64,000 bases of DNA from Sweltsa coloradensis (GCA_024449915.1 JAMZAV010000977.1:124001-188000), one strand, 5' to 3'. Shown: positions 10,693 through 22,779, numbered from the stretch's first letter. The notes: generated by a model from the sequence alone, not told the origin. Numbers and translations: made by a program.

Positions 10693-13600
10693 TCAGAGGC
10701 TGAGGACCTTCCGCACGATGTTGCTTGTAATAAGGATTGCAGCCTTCTGCATGACACGAACGTGCTTGTCCTTCAGATGGAGCTTCTCCTTTGCCGCTGA
10801 CCATTCTTTGGTGACCAAACCGTTGACTGAGACGACGACAAGAACGATTTCAACGGACCTCAGCTTGTATATGTCCTTGAGTTCTACGGCGAGCGGTTGG
10901 TATTTTCGCCTCTCATTGGCTATTGTACTGACCACATGGCCATCTGAGGGGATGGCGATGTCAATGATGGTTGCGGTTTGAGCTTTTTTGTCAAACAAAA
11001 CCAAGTCTGGCCTATTTGCCTCGACCGCCCTGTCTGTAACGATGACAGAGTCCCAAAGCAGCTTAGCGTTTCGGTTGCGTAGGACTTGCTCGGGCCTACA
11101 CTTGTAGTACGGTCTTTCCTCGTCCACGAGGCCGTGCTCCTTAGCCAGTGCTTGGTGGACCACTTTGGCTACTGCATTCTGGCGCTCAACATACTCCTTA
11201 GGAGCTAACTTAGAGCATCCACTTGTGATGTGCTGGATGGTCTCGCTGGCCTTCTTGCAGAGACGGCAGCAATCTTGGACGTCGTTTTTGAGAATGTATC
11301 GCTCGTAGTTCTTGGTGCGCACCACTTGATCCTGAATTGCGAACACGAACCCCTCCGTTTCACTGAAGAGGCCCGCCGTGCGGAGCCATTCCGTCGAGGG
11401 TTTCAAGTCGGTGTGCTCCCCAGTGAGCTCGGCTGCAAACCTACCGTGAAGGGGCTTCTCCCTCCACTGTTGCATTCTTTCTGCCGCAGTCTTGATGCTG
11501 AAGTGCACTTCTTCGTCTCGCAAGTGAAGTGGCGTATAGTCTTGATCCTGTGCACAGATGGCCTTGGGCAATGCCTGCAGGGCAGTGTTGGACCATTTCA
11601 CCGAGCCAAATGTGTACGAAGCCACGGCAATGCCCACGCGTTAATCGCCGTGATCTTATTTCTCGAACTCAGGTACGACCTACAGACCTTGCTCACCCTG
11701 GCGAGGACCTTCTTCTCGACCTGTTTCCTGGCGTCGGTGTCACTGATGCCCAGCAGCTGTTGAAGTCCCAGATACTTGTAGTTGTCTTCAATGCCCAGAT
11801 CTCGAATCACTTCCCCGCCCACGAGTTGCAGTCCTCCTTGACGGTCTTGAACCTTGCCTTTCTTCACGTGCATGACGGCACACTTGTCGAGTTCTAACTC
11901 CATACAGATGGCGTCGCTGAAGCTCGAAAAGTTCAAACATGCTCCGAAGTTCATCAGAGCTGGATGCGTACATCTTCAAGTCATCCATGTAGAACAGGTG
12001 CGTGAGTGTGACCTTGGGTTTTTTCTGGAGTTCCATACCCAGACTTCCTCAGCATGTTGCTTAGTGGGTTCAACGCGAGGCAGAACCACAAGGGGCTGAG
12101 GCTATCTCCCTGGAAAATCCCCCTTTGGAAGCGGATTTCCTCCGTTGTGATCTTGTTGGCACCTTGTCCTACATGGAGAGTGGTTTTCCATGTGGCCATG
12201 CAGTGCTCGAGAAGTCGGATGAGCTGAGGGTCGATTTTGTACAAATGACAGACATGCAGAAGCCATGAGTGCGGCACAGAGTCGAACGCCTTCCTGTAGT
12301 CCACCCAACCTTTGGAAAGGTTGCGCTTCTTGTGGTGCGCTTGCCGCAATACTACCGTGTCCATCACCAGCAGCTCCGCGCATCCTCGCGCACCCGTCCT
12401 GCAGCCATTTTGCTCGTCCGCGAGGACTTTGTTAAGGGTGAGGTGGTCAGACATTTTTGCCGCAAGAACGGATGTGAAGATCTTGTACACCGTCGGGAGG
12501 CACGTGATAGGTCTATAGTTCTTGGGGTCCAGGGGGTCCCCAGGCTTCGCCTTCATGTATGTGATTGTGATGCCGAGCGTGAAAAACTTGGGGATGACTG
12601 CGGGATCGTCGAGAGCTTGCTGGAAACGAGCAGCAAGAATCGTATGCGTGCCTTTAAAGTATTTCCACCAAAAGTTGTAAATGGCGTCTATTCCTGGTGC
12701 CTTCCAATTTTGCGTCTTCTTTACAGCCACGCGTATGTCCTCGACGAAAATATCGCTGTCAGGCATTGGTGGTAAGGCCTGGCAATCCTCTTCCTCCTCT
12801 TGCAGCCAGTAAGCAGTTTCATGGTGGCGTTTCGGATCAGACCAAATACCCGACCAGAAATCTGTCATTGATGCTGCGGTGGGATGCTGCTGCGGCTGTT
12901 CTTCCTGGCCTTCGGAATCCAACTTGCGGTAGAAGAGCTTCTGATCAGCTACAAATAGATGGTCTTGTTGTCTCCGCTTTGCCGCTTTGTTGTAACGCCT
13001 GATGCGGGCTCCAAGCGCTGCAATCCGTTGTTTCAACCACTCCTCCTTCTCGCAAAGCTTTTTCTCGAAATCCTTGTCCGTCCTCCTCAGCTTCATCCTC
13101 CTAGCAACGCTTCTGAAACCGTTCCTCACCTTGGTGCTGCAGTCCTGCGGACTATGCAAGAACGCTGCAAGGTGCCCGATGTCTTTTCTGGCGTCGGTAA
13201 TCTTGCCCTCAATCCTTTTCATCCAGGTAGGGGTCTCATTCCTGTTTGGCTTTTGTGCGCGTCTGGGGTTTGAGGCTCTCAGACCTGACTTGCGGGCATT
13301 TTGCACGAGCCTATCACCCACTGCCAACGCGGCACAATGGACAAACCCTGCCACGTCCTCAAGGGATGACGTTCCTTCGATGTCACCCCTCACCAGTCTA
13401 TCAGCCGCTGCAACGATCCTGAAAACCTTTGCATTAGACTGCAACTTGGGAATCCGAGGCCGACTCTCCAAGGGCATTCCCTGGTACTGTAGCTTGAGAG
13501 CCTCGTATGACTCTTTCAGATGTTCCAGGTCGATGTTGTCGTCTGCTGGCTGTTGTGCTTCTGGTTCCTGGGGTACTGGCTGTTGTTCCGCCTCATCTCC

Positions 13601-14095
13601 GGAGCCGTCATCTTCTCCCTCCTGGCTGCTGGGCTCCTGGTCCTGTTGTTGTTGTTGTTGTTGTTGTTGCTGATGTTGATGCAACTCCAGCCTTGTCTCT
13701 CTCTTGAGATGGTCGAGTTCGGCTGAGGAGAGGGCTCTTCTTGACAGGATGGACCTCATCTGGGTGCAGATGCGCTGCTAGTCCAAAGTCGTGAGAACAT
13801 CTTTTTCCACTCCTGGAAGAACCTCGCCCTGTACCCTTCCATTTCAGTCTCCAACGTTGGTGTTCCTGTAGTACGCATGCATAAGCGCTCTGTTCAGCTC
13901 TTTTGTCCACTTCATGCGTTGGCGTACAAGTCCAGCTGCAGTGAGGGGTACGCTAGGCTCCCCTAAACCACTGCCAGACGGTGCAGCTGGAGCCGCTGCA
14001 TCTGCGGTAGCCATGAGTGGTGCGGCGCCACTCCTTCCTCGATGTTGTGAGGCAGGTCCACCGCTAACCACTGGCACAGGTAACAAATTTGACAC
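10693..14095 (-). pseudogene. R4/R2-type LINE with restriction-like endonuclease, frameshifted
   Basis: Nearly full-length retrotransposon ORF on the minus strand. Order: an N-terminal Myb-like stretch (RMKWTKELNRALMHAYY, near 13860), a glutamine run from a (CAA)n tract near 13650, then the reverse transcriptase with NYRPITCLPTVYKIF, WVDYRKAFDSVPHSW, FQRGIFQGDSLSPLWFC and YMDDLK. Next comes a CCRLCKKASETIQHITSGC finger, and finally a PD-(D/E)xK restriction-like endonuclease (RPDLVLF...IIDIAIPSD). This architecture is that of the R2 superclade (R4/Dong-NeSL type), which lacks an APE endonuclease. The frame shifts near 13860, 12035, 11930 and 11635, so it is dead. It lies in CASD1 intron 4, antisense frames on the plus strand being its shadows. 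Group call is firm, exact clade less so. Confidence 0.88.
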
Positions 14096-14188
14096 AGTTC
14101 GCCCGGTGCCAGAACGTCCTGCGCGGCCTTACGGCCGGTCGATGTTTTCCGAAGCATTTTTGCTACTCATTCTTTATATATTCCCCTC

Positions 14189-14190
<2 letters not shown>

Positions 14191-14272
<82 letters not shown>
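14191..14272 (+). repeat. (ATT)n microsatellite
   Basis: About 80 bp of ATT repeats between the 5' side of the R4-like LINE and the left flank of the Penelope-like element. Confidence 0.97.
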
Positions 14273-14273
<1 letters not shown>

Positions 14274-14275
14274 AT

Positions 14276-14835
14276 CAAACGTGTATGAGTTTCGGGTTAT
14301 TTCGCCGGGTCGCGAGTAAACATTATACGTACCTCGACGTTTCGTCACCTCTGTGGGTAACATATTCATTAGAACTTATGTGGTTTTTAAACCACATAAG
14401 AAAGTCGCCAGTATGTTAAGATCTCCAAAAGACAAAAATCACTTAGGTGGGAGTGGTATTTACAAAATACCGTGCAAGTGTGGCCAGGCGTACATAGGGC
14501 AAACGTGTAGGACTGTCACCACAAGGGTCAAAGAACATCGACATCACTGTAACTCGTTGAGAGAAGACTTGACGGCTGTTGCCAAACATGCCGTCGACAG
14601 CGTCAGCAATCCTGACCTCGAGATACTATTTGATGAAACCCGAATAATATGCAACGAACCTGCCCTATGGCCACGCCTAATCAGGGAGTCAATAGAAATA
14701 GCCAAATCACCTAACAACTTCAACGGTGACGTAGGCGGCTATAAACTGAGTAACTCCTGGGCACCAGTAATCAAAATAGCATCCCGACGCCACAAGGAAC
14801 TACAACAACTACAACAGCAACGTCAAACAACAACC

Positions 14836-14893
<58 letters not shown>

Positions 14894-15183
14894 CCACAAC
14901 AACAACCGCAGCTACAACTACATCGACGACAACAAAAACAACAACAAGACCTGTTGACGTCATCCTCTCCAACCAGGGGAGAAAACTACCCCCACTCCAC
15001 CACGTGTGCCACCCCAGCCAATCAGAAGACACCGCCACGGAGGAGTGTTCGGCTGAGGCTGAAACAAACTAATCAGCCTCAGTTCTCATGAATATGTTAC
15101 CCACAGAGGTAACGAAACGTCGAGGTACGTATAATGTTTACTCGCGACGCGGCGAAAGAACCCGAAACTCATACACGTTTGAT
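14276..15183 (+). mobile_element. Penelope-like element fragment with inverted terminal repeats
   Basis: An inverted pair of ~95 bp (14276-14371 and 15086-15183) encloses the coding fragment. It contains ACGAAACGTCGAGGTACG, GTAAACATTATACG and the outer AAATCAAACGTGTATGAG. Paired terminal repeats with a GAAACGTCG word are typical of Penelope-like elements, where the repeats carry hammerhead ribozymes. Only the 3' end of the element is present. Confidence 0.8.
14356..15072 (+). CDS. Penelope-like GIY-YIG endonuclease domain, 5'-truncated
   Basis: The frame is open from the left repeat to a stop at 15070. It reads KPHKKVASMLRSPKDKN, then GIYKIPCKCGQAYIGQT and VTTRVKEHRHHC. This is a GIY-YIG nuclease (GIY at the start, AYIGQT as the YIG part, then the conserved R and H-rich helix). 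In Penelope-like elements this domain sits C-terminal to the reverse transcriptase, which is absent here. The tail holds a run of about 30 threonines encoded by (CAA/ACA)n at 14826-14925, then a short charged end. No initiator methionine is supported. It is a fragment, in frame, so it could be a recent insertion. It lies in CASD1 intron 4 on the opposite strand. Confidence 0.85.
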
Positions 15184-15235
15184 TTAATATTAACGGGCCG
15201 CGAAAGTTTAAAATGTGAATTATTATTATTATTAT

Positions 15236-16009
15236 TGGATGAGCGTAGCGAGCGAAGCGAAGCGAGCGAAGCGAAGATTCCATTTCACTACACTGGAGAA
15301 AAAAATCCGGAATGTTTTTTTTTTTTCTTTTTGTATTTTTGTGTGTCTGTTAACACGATTCCGGCTAAACCGATACTCCGATTGCGATGAAATTTTATGG
15401 AGGTCTTCGAAATCTCTAAACTTAGAACTGCCACGTTTTTGAGCGCAATCGGGATATTTTTTCTTATAAAAAACGCAATTTTACGATTTTTTTCGATTTT
15501 TAAAACATTTCTTCGACCTCTAACACCTACATGCTTTATCCGATTGTAATGATTTTTTCACAGAACCTTAATTTTATGAATTAAGATATTCGTGTGAAAT
15601 TTGAGCGTAATCGAAAAATTTATTCTCATGAAAATCGAAATTTTACGTTTTTTTTTCTTTTTTAAAACAATTCTTTGACTTATAACACCTACATGCTTTA
15701 TCCTATTGTAATGATTTTTTCACAGAACCTTAATTTCATGAATTAATGTACTCGTGTTAAATTTGAGCGCAATCGAATAATTATTTCTTATGAAAATTGC
15801 AATTTTACGATTTTTTTATTTTTTTAAAATTACGATGAATTAAAAAAATTAAATTAATTTTTATTTAATTTTATTTAATTTAAAAAAAATCTTCGACCAA
15901 GTAATGATTTTTGCACAGAACAACAGAAAATCCGCGTAACACATGGCAGCTCAATGCACCAATTACGCTCATCCAACAACGCGGCGGGACTTAAGCGTTT
16001 TCCTAGTTA
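15236..16009 (+). mobile_element. Helentron-like non-autonomous element, copy 1
   Basis: It begins GGATGAGCGTAGCGAGCG and ends TACGCTCATCC, GGCGGGACTTAAG and GCGTTTTCCTAG. The start and the TACGCTCATCC word are inverted. Inside are repeated blocks with ACACCTACATGCTTTATCCG and TTTTCACAGAACCTTAA. Flanks are ATTATT on both sides, consistent with insertion between two T's without target duplication, as in Helentrons. The same element recurs at 20335, 47442 and 51572. Confidence 0.65.
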
Positions 16010-16019
16010 TTATTATTAT

Positions 16020-16915
16020 AACTCAATGATCATCACATGAACACAATCATTGGGAATATCACAACGAGCATAGCCCTTAAACACAGAATTGTGTGTGATA
16101 TCCCTAAATAGTAAATATAATAAAATTAATATTAAAGTAGGTAATTAAAATTAATTATGAAGCAAGTTTAAACAAAAATAGATAGTCAAAAACTATATAA
16201 AAATTCGACAAATAAACACAATATAAGACCACGATAGACCCACAATATAAACATTCAAACAACTAACATTATAAGCCTTACTCATAACATTACGTACATC
16301 AAAATATAAAGTTCACAATTATAAAAACATACAGCATTTGAATTGAAACGAATAATGATAAAATTGTACAAATGTCTTTAATAAAATAATAATATGATTT
16401 GAAAGTGACTATTAATTGAAAGTGTGAACTTAATTTACTTTACTTTATTGATTCCCTAAGAAGTTCCTTGAAATCCGGTGCCTTCATGTTCAGAGCCTCC
16501 AGATCCAGAGGAAGTTCCCTCCACAGTTTTGTAATACGGGGATAAAATGACAGCCTGTAAGCTTCAGTTATTGGAAAAGAAGCATTGATTGCCACCAACT
16601 CACCTCGAAGTCTCGAAGTCTTGACCTGTTGACCTGTTTCTACTTTTGAGAATATGCTTAGTGTCGAGATCAACATCGCCCACTAAGCACTTTCTTAGAA
16701 ACAGTACATCCAATTCTTCTAGGTGATCTTCAATAGATGGTTGCTTGCAAACTGATCTTCTACTTGCAGAATCGAGGCCAGAGTGATAAGATTTAGCCAG
16801 AATCATTTTTGTGGCACGGTTTTGAATTACCTCAAAGGATGAGATGTTCTTTCTGTAGGTAGGGTGCCATGCAGGAATACCATACAACAGGGAAGACCTG
16901 ACTTATGTAATGTAA
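16020..16915 (-). pseudogene. 3' end of an EN/RT LINE (Jockey/CR1-like)
   Basis: A C-terminal reverse-transcriptase tail: MYGIPAWHPTYRKNISSFEV, IQNRATKMI, LDVLFLRKCLVGD, LSFYPRITKLWRELPLDL. These are the usual final motifs of non-LTR polymerases (Q.RATK, R...LWN.LP). It breaks frame near 16620 and is followed by an AT-rich tail to 16020. It is 5'-truncated, as expected of LINE copies. Confidence 0.75.
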
Positions 16916-17134
16916 CTTCTCTACGTTCTTCTAACTTGACACCATTTAAATTTCTTGAAATGAAACCAAGGATCTTAGAACACTTATCTCTGGTAACTTG
17001 CACATGATAGTTCCATTTACTCCTAAAGATATTATAACAATTAATATGGGTCTCCCTGATGTTTGACGGTAGAGCGTTCCAAGTTCTTATTGCACTGATA
17101 GTGAATGAATAAGAAGCAGAGATTGAAATAATAC

Positions 17135-17254
17135 CTGAACGTCTAACTGCAACGCTTCGACACCAAGATGCATTCCATCCACGCTCTCTTTTATTTTATT
17201 ATGGAACATTCTCCTAGAGGTTGTCCAGAATTCAACTGAGCTGTGATTTAAAAT
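17135..17254 (-). CDS. CASD1: CASD1 exon 4 (carries DGMH catalytic motif)
   Basis: Acceptor CCTATGTTTCAG at 17255, donor GTATTA at 17134; 40 codons, phase 0 at both ends. Reads ILNHSSVEFWTTSRRMFHNK then IKESVDGMHLGVEALQLDVQ. It aligns with the vertebrate segment SILNSS...ESLDGLHLP. D and H of DGMH (about residues 287 and 290 of the joined protein) correspond to the Asp and His of the SGNH hydrolase triad. It joins exon 3 by an 846-bp intron, the shortest in the gene. Confidence 0.93.
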
Positions 17255-17351
17255 CTGAAACATAGGCCTTATTAAAGAGGTTATGTGACACAAATCGTAT
17301 AAATGTTTATAGAAAGGCGTGAAACTTGAAGGTAAAAATTGGTGCACGTGT

Positions 17352-17460
17352 GTGTACAGTCGAGGACATAATTAAATCAAGAGGTCTGAAAGATACCTCT
17401 TTCGCCGACATCCTGGTCAACTCTCTGTGCACGTGATTTGTATCACCTTGTGATAAATAA
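17352..17460 (+). mobile_element. Terminal remnant of the mariner-like TIR family
   Basis: TACAGTCGAGGACATAATTA and AAATCAAGAGGTCTGAAAG match the left end of the element at 28102-29731. Only one end is visible. Confidence 0.7.
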
Positions 17461-17967
17461 ATAATATATGTGAGCCCAAGTAATAAAATATATGAAAAAA
17501 TTGTTCATTCGTGTTAGTTCCCCAATAGGAGACACGATAAAAATACAAACGTATGGGGTAAAAGCCCCACTTAGTTGATCAAGTGATGCCAATTGTTATT
17601 AATTGATGAATAAAATTAAAATAAAAAATAAATAAAAAAAATAATTTCGTATATAGTCTACCCACTCAGTCACAGAACTGATTTTCAGAGGACATTTAAT
17701 TTTAAGCCACTTATCCAACCCTGTAGGCGCCGACACCGTCTACGAGCGAACAATGACCAACTAGAGACCGGCATATTTAAGTTGAAAACACCAATGAATC
17801 AAGCTGGACACGATTCTACCCGCGGACGATACCAGAATCAACAAGTCTAATTCGGAACAACCTTAGAATAAATTATGTGTCTCGTTGCCGTAGGACGGCT
17901 CCAAAGTCACCGTTTATTCATTCCTAAGTCAAGAACAGTAACTGAAGCCCATCTCAGAAGTTAAACT

Positions 17968-18048
17968 TCTGTCTAAAGCGGGAATCGAACCTTGGACCTT
18001 TTGCATTGGAAGCAGCTACGCTTACCACAAGACCAATGAACCACAATA
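17968..18048 (-). repeat. tRNA-like sequence (SINE head or tRNA pseudogene)
   Basis: On the minus strand it has an A-box-like TGGTCTTGTGGTAAGCG and a B-box GGTTCGATTCC at tRNA spacing. I do not see a sound acceptor stem, so I call it tRNA-derived and not a tRNA gene. Confidence 0.6.
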
Positions 18049-18100
18049 TTAATTTTCTCAGTTCAATTTGTACTTTTACTTTAGAGAATTAAAATATTAC

Positions 18101-18349
18101 CTCAGTAGCCGCAATAATGTGGGTATCGATTTCCCGATTATTTATCCTCCAATTCCCAATTTCTAGTTGATGTGAATTGATGCTTTCCTGCACCTTCCAC
18201 AGGACTCTTGTGTGGTTCTTTGTTATTGATTCGAGCGCCCTCACAAGTTTCTTGAGGGTGGTGGTGAAATTCCCCATGGGCTCAACTTCCTTAGCGATGT
18301 GCCACAGACCCGTCTGGGCAATGATCACTGTGGGGTAGTGGTTCTCAGC
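18101..18349 (-). CDS. CASD1: CASD1 exon 3 (SGNH domain)
   Basis: Acceptor GTTCCTTTCAAG, donor GTAATA; 83 codons, phase 0 at both ends. Reads AENHYPTVIIAQTGLWHIAK, then LKKLVRALESI, RVLWKVQESI and RINNREIDTHIIAATE. It aligns with the CASD1 region PHVIVAGAATWSIK...VYWVLQDPV...ITNEKIDAYNEAA. The GLWH word replaces ATWS of vertebrates and should be the conserved block III of the SGNH fold. Confidence 0.9.
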
Positions 18350-18369
18350 CTTGAAAGGAACACACACAA

Positions 18370-18971
18370 AAAATGTAAAAAAGTCATATTTACTTGTATT
18401 AAGTTAACTAAGTTAAAGAGTATTAATTTTTTTAATGTCAGAAAAACATATTAAAAAATATATTCACCTATATTATGAATATATTTATTTAGTATAATGC
18501 ATTACAACAGAGTACAATTAATACTCCACAAGTGCAAATCATAGCAAAACGGATAGAAAACATATACTTATAGACATTAAAATATAAAATATACACAAAA
18601 TAATACAATGACTCTTTAAACATGCTATTTGGAATTAGTAATTTAAATGTGAAACTATCGAAATATTAACAATGAAAATTATTATAAAGAGATATTCTTG
18701 AAAGAAAAAAAAGAAAAATGGATATGAAAGAAGAGATTAATATGTTAACATCCTAATTTAAAATATTTTGAGTGTAGATTTCAATGTCTGTACCTTCAAG
18801 AGGTTTTAACATATCAAATGAATGCTGTAATCTGTTGATGCATGCATTTTTATGATGGTCGAGATGACTTAGGTCTGGTAGAAAAGTTTTATGAAGGCGT
18901 GTATGTTTGGGAGCTACATGAAAATTTAATTTACATACCAAGAATTGAATTTAAAGAAAATATATTATGGG

Positions 18972-19002
<31 letters not shown>

Positions 19003-19480
19003 CGGACTTTTTTAATTTCTGAATTGTAGTAAATAAAAACAATTACACCCACGGGAGTGTTTCCCGATCAACCAAATCGAGAAATATATATATATGTTTG
19101 TTAAATTAGTTACAATTTTGTAAAGGTAAACCTTGTCAGAACAGTCCATTCGGTTTTCTAATGTCATTAAGTTAGCATCCTTACAAAGATGTGCATAATC
19201 TACTCCATGATACCGAATATTACATTTTATGCATTGATGTGTTATGAAACACTGTTGGACCCTTTCTACATTATGAATTTTGGTGATTTGATGTGGGTTC
19301 CAAATGGACCTAGCATACTCTAAATGTGGCCTGACAATATATGTCTAGCCCCTCCTCCGAGATCCTCCCTGGCTATGACCTGCATTGCGGAGTCGGCTAC
19401 TACAAACTGCACTCTGACCTGAAGACATGATGTGAACGAAGTATAAATATTTATTACGAGGCCGCTTCGCGAACGCTTTT
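18370..19480. other. AT-rich intronic sequence with SINE body
   Basis: No gene. Holds a (TA)n run near 18974-19002 and a SINE-body copy at about 19003-19085 (AATTGTAGTAAATAA, CGGGAGTGTTTCCCGA). Confidence 0.5.
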
Positions 19481-19489
19481 TCCAGTCGC

Positions 19490-22055
19490 GTTGATGGATG
19501 AGCTTTTTTCGGAATATTTCTGTCCAATGATTACGTTTTTATGTGGAATCTCCTTACTTTTTCTATAGTTACTTGATATTACTTGTTCATTATACACCTG
19601 TAAAAGGCTTATATTAAAACCTTTATTTCTATGAATTTTGACCAACTTTTTCAACTTTTTCTTTCAAGAAGCACTACATCACCATAATCTTTATGCCAAT
19701 GTAAAATATGAACGTTGTAGCCCCACCCGTTTGGTCAAAATCGGCCCAAATATCACGAAAATATCGTATTAAAAACCGGAGAAAAAATCGTAAAAGTACG
19801 ATTTCTATAAGAAATATTTTTTCAAATGTCTCTAAAATCATAACATATATGATTTCAGTAAATTTTAAACGTTCCCATAAAGTTTCATTAATATCGGAGT
19901 AGCCGTTTGCCAAATATCACGAAAATATCGCACTAAAAATCGAAAAAAATCGTAAAAGTATGATATTTATGAGAAATATTTCTTCGATTGTACCCAAAAA
20001 CAATACAGGTCTAAGTTTAGAGATTTCGAAGGTCCCCTTCAATTTTCATCAAGATCGCATATGCCATTTGCCCGGTAGAGAGCGAACAAACAGACAAAAA
20101 ACTAACAAAAACAAAACACCCGAGCTATTTTTCTTGGGGTAACGTAAGTAAAAAAAAAAAAAAAACACAAAGTCAAATTGAAGTCTTCGCTTCGCTCATC
20201 CAAAAATATATTTGTTCTAACCTTGTTTTTATTTTAGGCGACTATGACGCTGTTATGTAAGTACTTTCGACAAAAAATAATTGGATGAGCGAAGCGAAGA
20301 CTTCAATTTGACTTTGTGTTTTTTTGTTTGTTTTTGGATGAGCGTAGCGAGCGAAGCGAAGATTCCATTTCACTACACTGGAGAAAAAAATCCGGAATGT
20401 TTTTTTTTCTGTATTTTTGTCTGTCTGTTAACACGATTCCGGCTAAACCGATACTCCGATTGCGATGAAATTTTATGGAGGCCTTCTAAATCTCTGAACT
20501 AAGAACTGCCACGTTTTTGAGCGCAATCGAAAAATTATTTCTCATGAAAATCGCAATTTTACGATTTTTTTAATTTCTTCTGCTTATAACACCTACATGC
20601 TTTATCCGATTATAATGATTTTTTCACAGAAACTTAATTTTAAGAATTAATATATTCGTGTAAAATTTGTGCGTAATCGAAAATTATTTCTTATGAGAAT
20701 TTCAATATTACGATTTTTTCCTTTTTTAAAATTACGATTAATTAAAAAAAGTTAATTTTTTATTTAATTTGATTTAATTTTAAAAAAATTTCAACATTTT
20801 GATTTTTTCACAGAACAACAGAAAATCTGCATAACACATGGCAGGTCAATTCACCAATTACGCTCATCCAACAACGCGGCGGGACTTAAGCGTTTTCCTA
20901 GTTTACTTACGTTACCCCCCAAAAAATAGCTCTGGTGCTTTGTTTTTGTTAGTTTTTTTGTCTGTTTGTTCGCTCTCGCACTGGGAAAACAGCATATGCA
21001 ATCTTGATGAAAATTAGAGGGGAACTTCGAAATCTCTGAACTTAGAGCTGTATTGTTTTTGGGTACAATTGAAGAAATATTTCTCATAAATATCATACTT
21101 ATACGATTTTTTCGCATTTTTAGTTCGATATTTTCGTGATATTTGGCAAACGGCTGATCCGATATTGATTAAACTTTATAGGAACGTTTTAAATCACTGA
21201 AGTCATATATATTATGATTTTAGAGACATTTGAAAAAATATTTCTTATAGAAATCGTACTTTTACGATTTTTTCTCAGGTTTTTAATACGATATTTTCGT
21301 GACATTTGGGCCGATTTTGACCAAACGGCTGGGGCTACAACGTTTAAACTTTATATTGACATAAATAGTATGGTGATGTAAGGCCTCTTGAAAGAAAAAG
21401 TTGACAAAGTTGGTCAAAATATGAGCCTTTTACAGGTGTATAATGAACGAGTAATATCAAGTAACTAAAGAAAAAGTAAGGAGATTATACATAAAAACGT
21501 AATCATTGGACAGAAATATTCCCAAAAAAGCTCATCCATCAACGTGACTGGAAAAAGCGTTCGCGAAGCGGCCTTCGCTTCGCTCATCCAAAAATATATT
21601 TGTTCTAACCTTGTTTTTTATTGTAGGCGACTATGACGCTGTTTTGTTAGTACTTTAGACAAAAATTAATTGGATGAGCAAAGCGAAGACTTCAATTTGA
21701 CTTTGTGTTTTTTTTTTGTCTGTTTGTTCGCTCGATACTGGGCAAACGGCATATCCGATCTTGATGAAAATTGGAGGGGACCTTTGAAATCTCTACACAT
21801 AGAGCTGTTTTGTTTTTGGGTACATTTGAAGAAATATTTTTTTCTGAATATCGTACTTTTACGTTTTTTTCAATTTTTTGTGCGATATTTTCGTGATATT
21901 TGGCAAACGGCTAATCCGATATTGATTAAACTTTATAGGAACGTTTATAATCACTGAAGTCATATATTATGTTAAGATTTTAGAGACATTTGAAAAAATA
22001 TTTCTTATAGAAGTCGTATTTTACGATTTTTTCTCAGGTTTTTAGTACGATGAGT
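19490..22055. mobile_element. Nested repeat complex, two orientations of one family
   Basis: A repeat family with words such as TTCGTGATATTTGGC, TTTGACCAAACGG and TCTGTTTGTTCGCTC appears inverted at 19490-20195 and direct at 20281-21580 and 21672-22055. The direct copy is split by the Helentron-like element at 20335-20901. An ~85-bp spacer with GGCGACTATGACGCTG recurs at 20205-20285 and 21585-21670. The order suggests successive insertions and local duplication. No coding capacity recognised. Confidence 0.65.
20335..20901 (+). mobile_element. Helentron-like non-autonomous element, copy 2
   Basis: Starts GGATGAGCGTAGCGAGCG and ends GGCGGGACTTAAG, GCGTTTTCCTAG, like copy 1 but shorter (it lacks one internal block). 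It is inserted into the repeat complex, whose sequence resumes after it. Confidence 0.7.
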
Positions 22056-22081
22056 GGATGTCCACCACTCCCTATTGTCGT

Positions 22082-22160
22082 AAAAGTTTGCCCCGACTGG
22101 GGATCGAACCCAGAAACTCTGGCTTAACTCTACCAATTGGCGGGTTCACGCAAAGCTCCA
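22082..22160 (-). repeat. tRNA-like sequence (SINE head)
   Basis: The plus strand shows GGGGATCGAACCC, the complement of a T-arm/B-box; upstream arms are poorly formed. Treated as tRNA-derived repeat. Confidence 0.5.
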
Positions 22161-22195
22161 CGCAGAGCCCGCCACGGCACTACCGCCCGAGAACC

Positions 22196-22273
22196 AGGGT
22201 CCACTAGATACTTATGCTGAGCTGCTTAAAGCACATTTACAGCAGCTCTGTTAGGTATCTAGTGGACCCTGTT
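22196..22273. repeat. Short hairpin, ~30-bp arms, ~16-nt loop
   Basis: CAGGGTCCACTAGATAC...GCTGAGCTGC pairs with GCAGCTCTG...GGTATCTAGTGGACCCTG. Size and shape are those of a pre-miRNA or of a foldback transposon tip; it adjoins a tRNA-like repeat, which favours a repeat origin. Confidence 0.6.
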
Positions 22274-22390
22274 TGAAAGTAAACAATATAAGTTAGAAGG
22301 CACTGCAGTGTCAAATCTGTATGCTTCCCCTATAGGATGTTAACGTATTGGGTTACGTACGTAGAAGCTTATTTCATTCGTACGACCCTC

Positions 22391-22773
22391 TTAAGAGGGT
22401 TCACCACCCTTTTGGCAGTTATTAAATAGCGGTTTGCTCTGCCAAGAAGCATTCTATGTATATACAATTGTGCAAACTTGTCAACAAAGCATACATGGAC
22501 GTTCTTACAGTCATAGATTTTCAAAATTTTGTCTTGATCAGCCAGAAAAAATTCACGAATATAGTGAATTTTGGACTTTTTAACAAAATTGAAATTCGTG
22601 AAATCTAATTTATTCTTTATAAATTATTTCAAAACAAATTTTAGGAATGTGTTACTATAGAAACCTTTATATCCACTTTCTTGAGATATGTTCAAAATTT
22701 CTAGCTACTGTGATGTCATTCAGCCGAGCAAAAAGAAAATTGCCTAAAAAGGGGTGGTGAACGCTCTTAACCA
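22391..22773. mobile_element. piggyBac-like MITE (TTAA ends)
   Basis: Inverted ends TTAAGAGGGTTCACCACCC and GGGTGGTGAACGCTCTTAA enclose about 380 bp. The TTAA at each end fits a TTAA target duplication. Confidence 0.7.
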
Positions 22774-22779
22774 GTAGGC

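Noticed and set aside
13002..13673. 223-codon plus-strand frame
   Set aside because: Antisense of the R4-like LINE; ends in a leucine/cysteine run from the (TTG)n tract.
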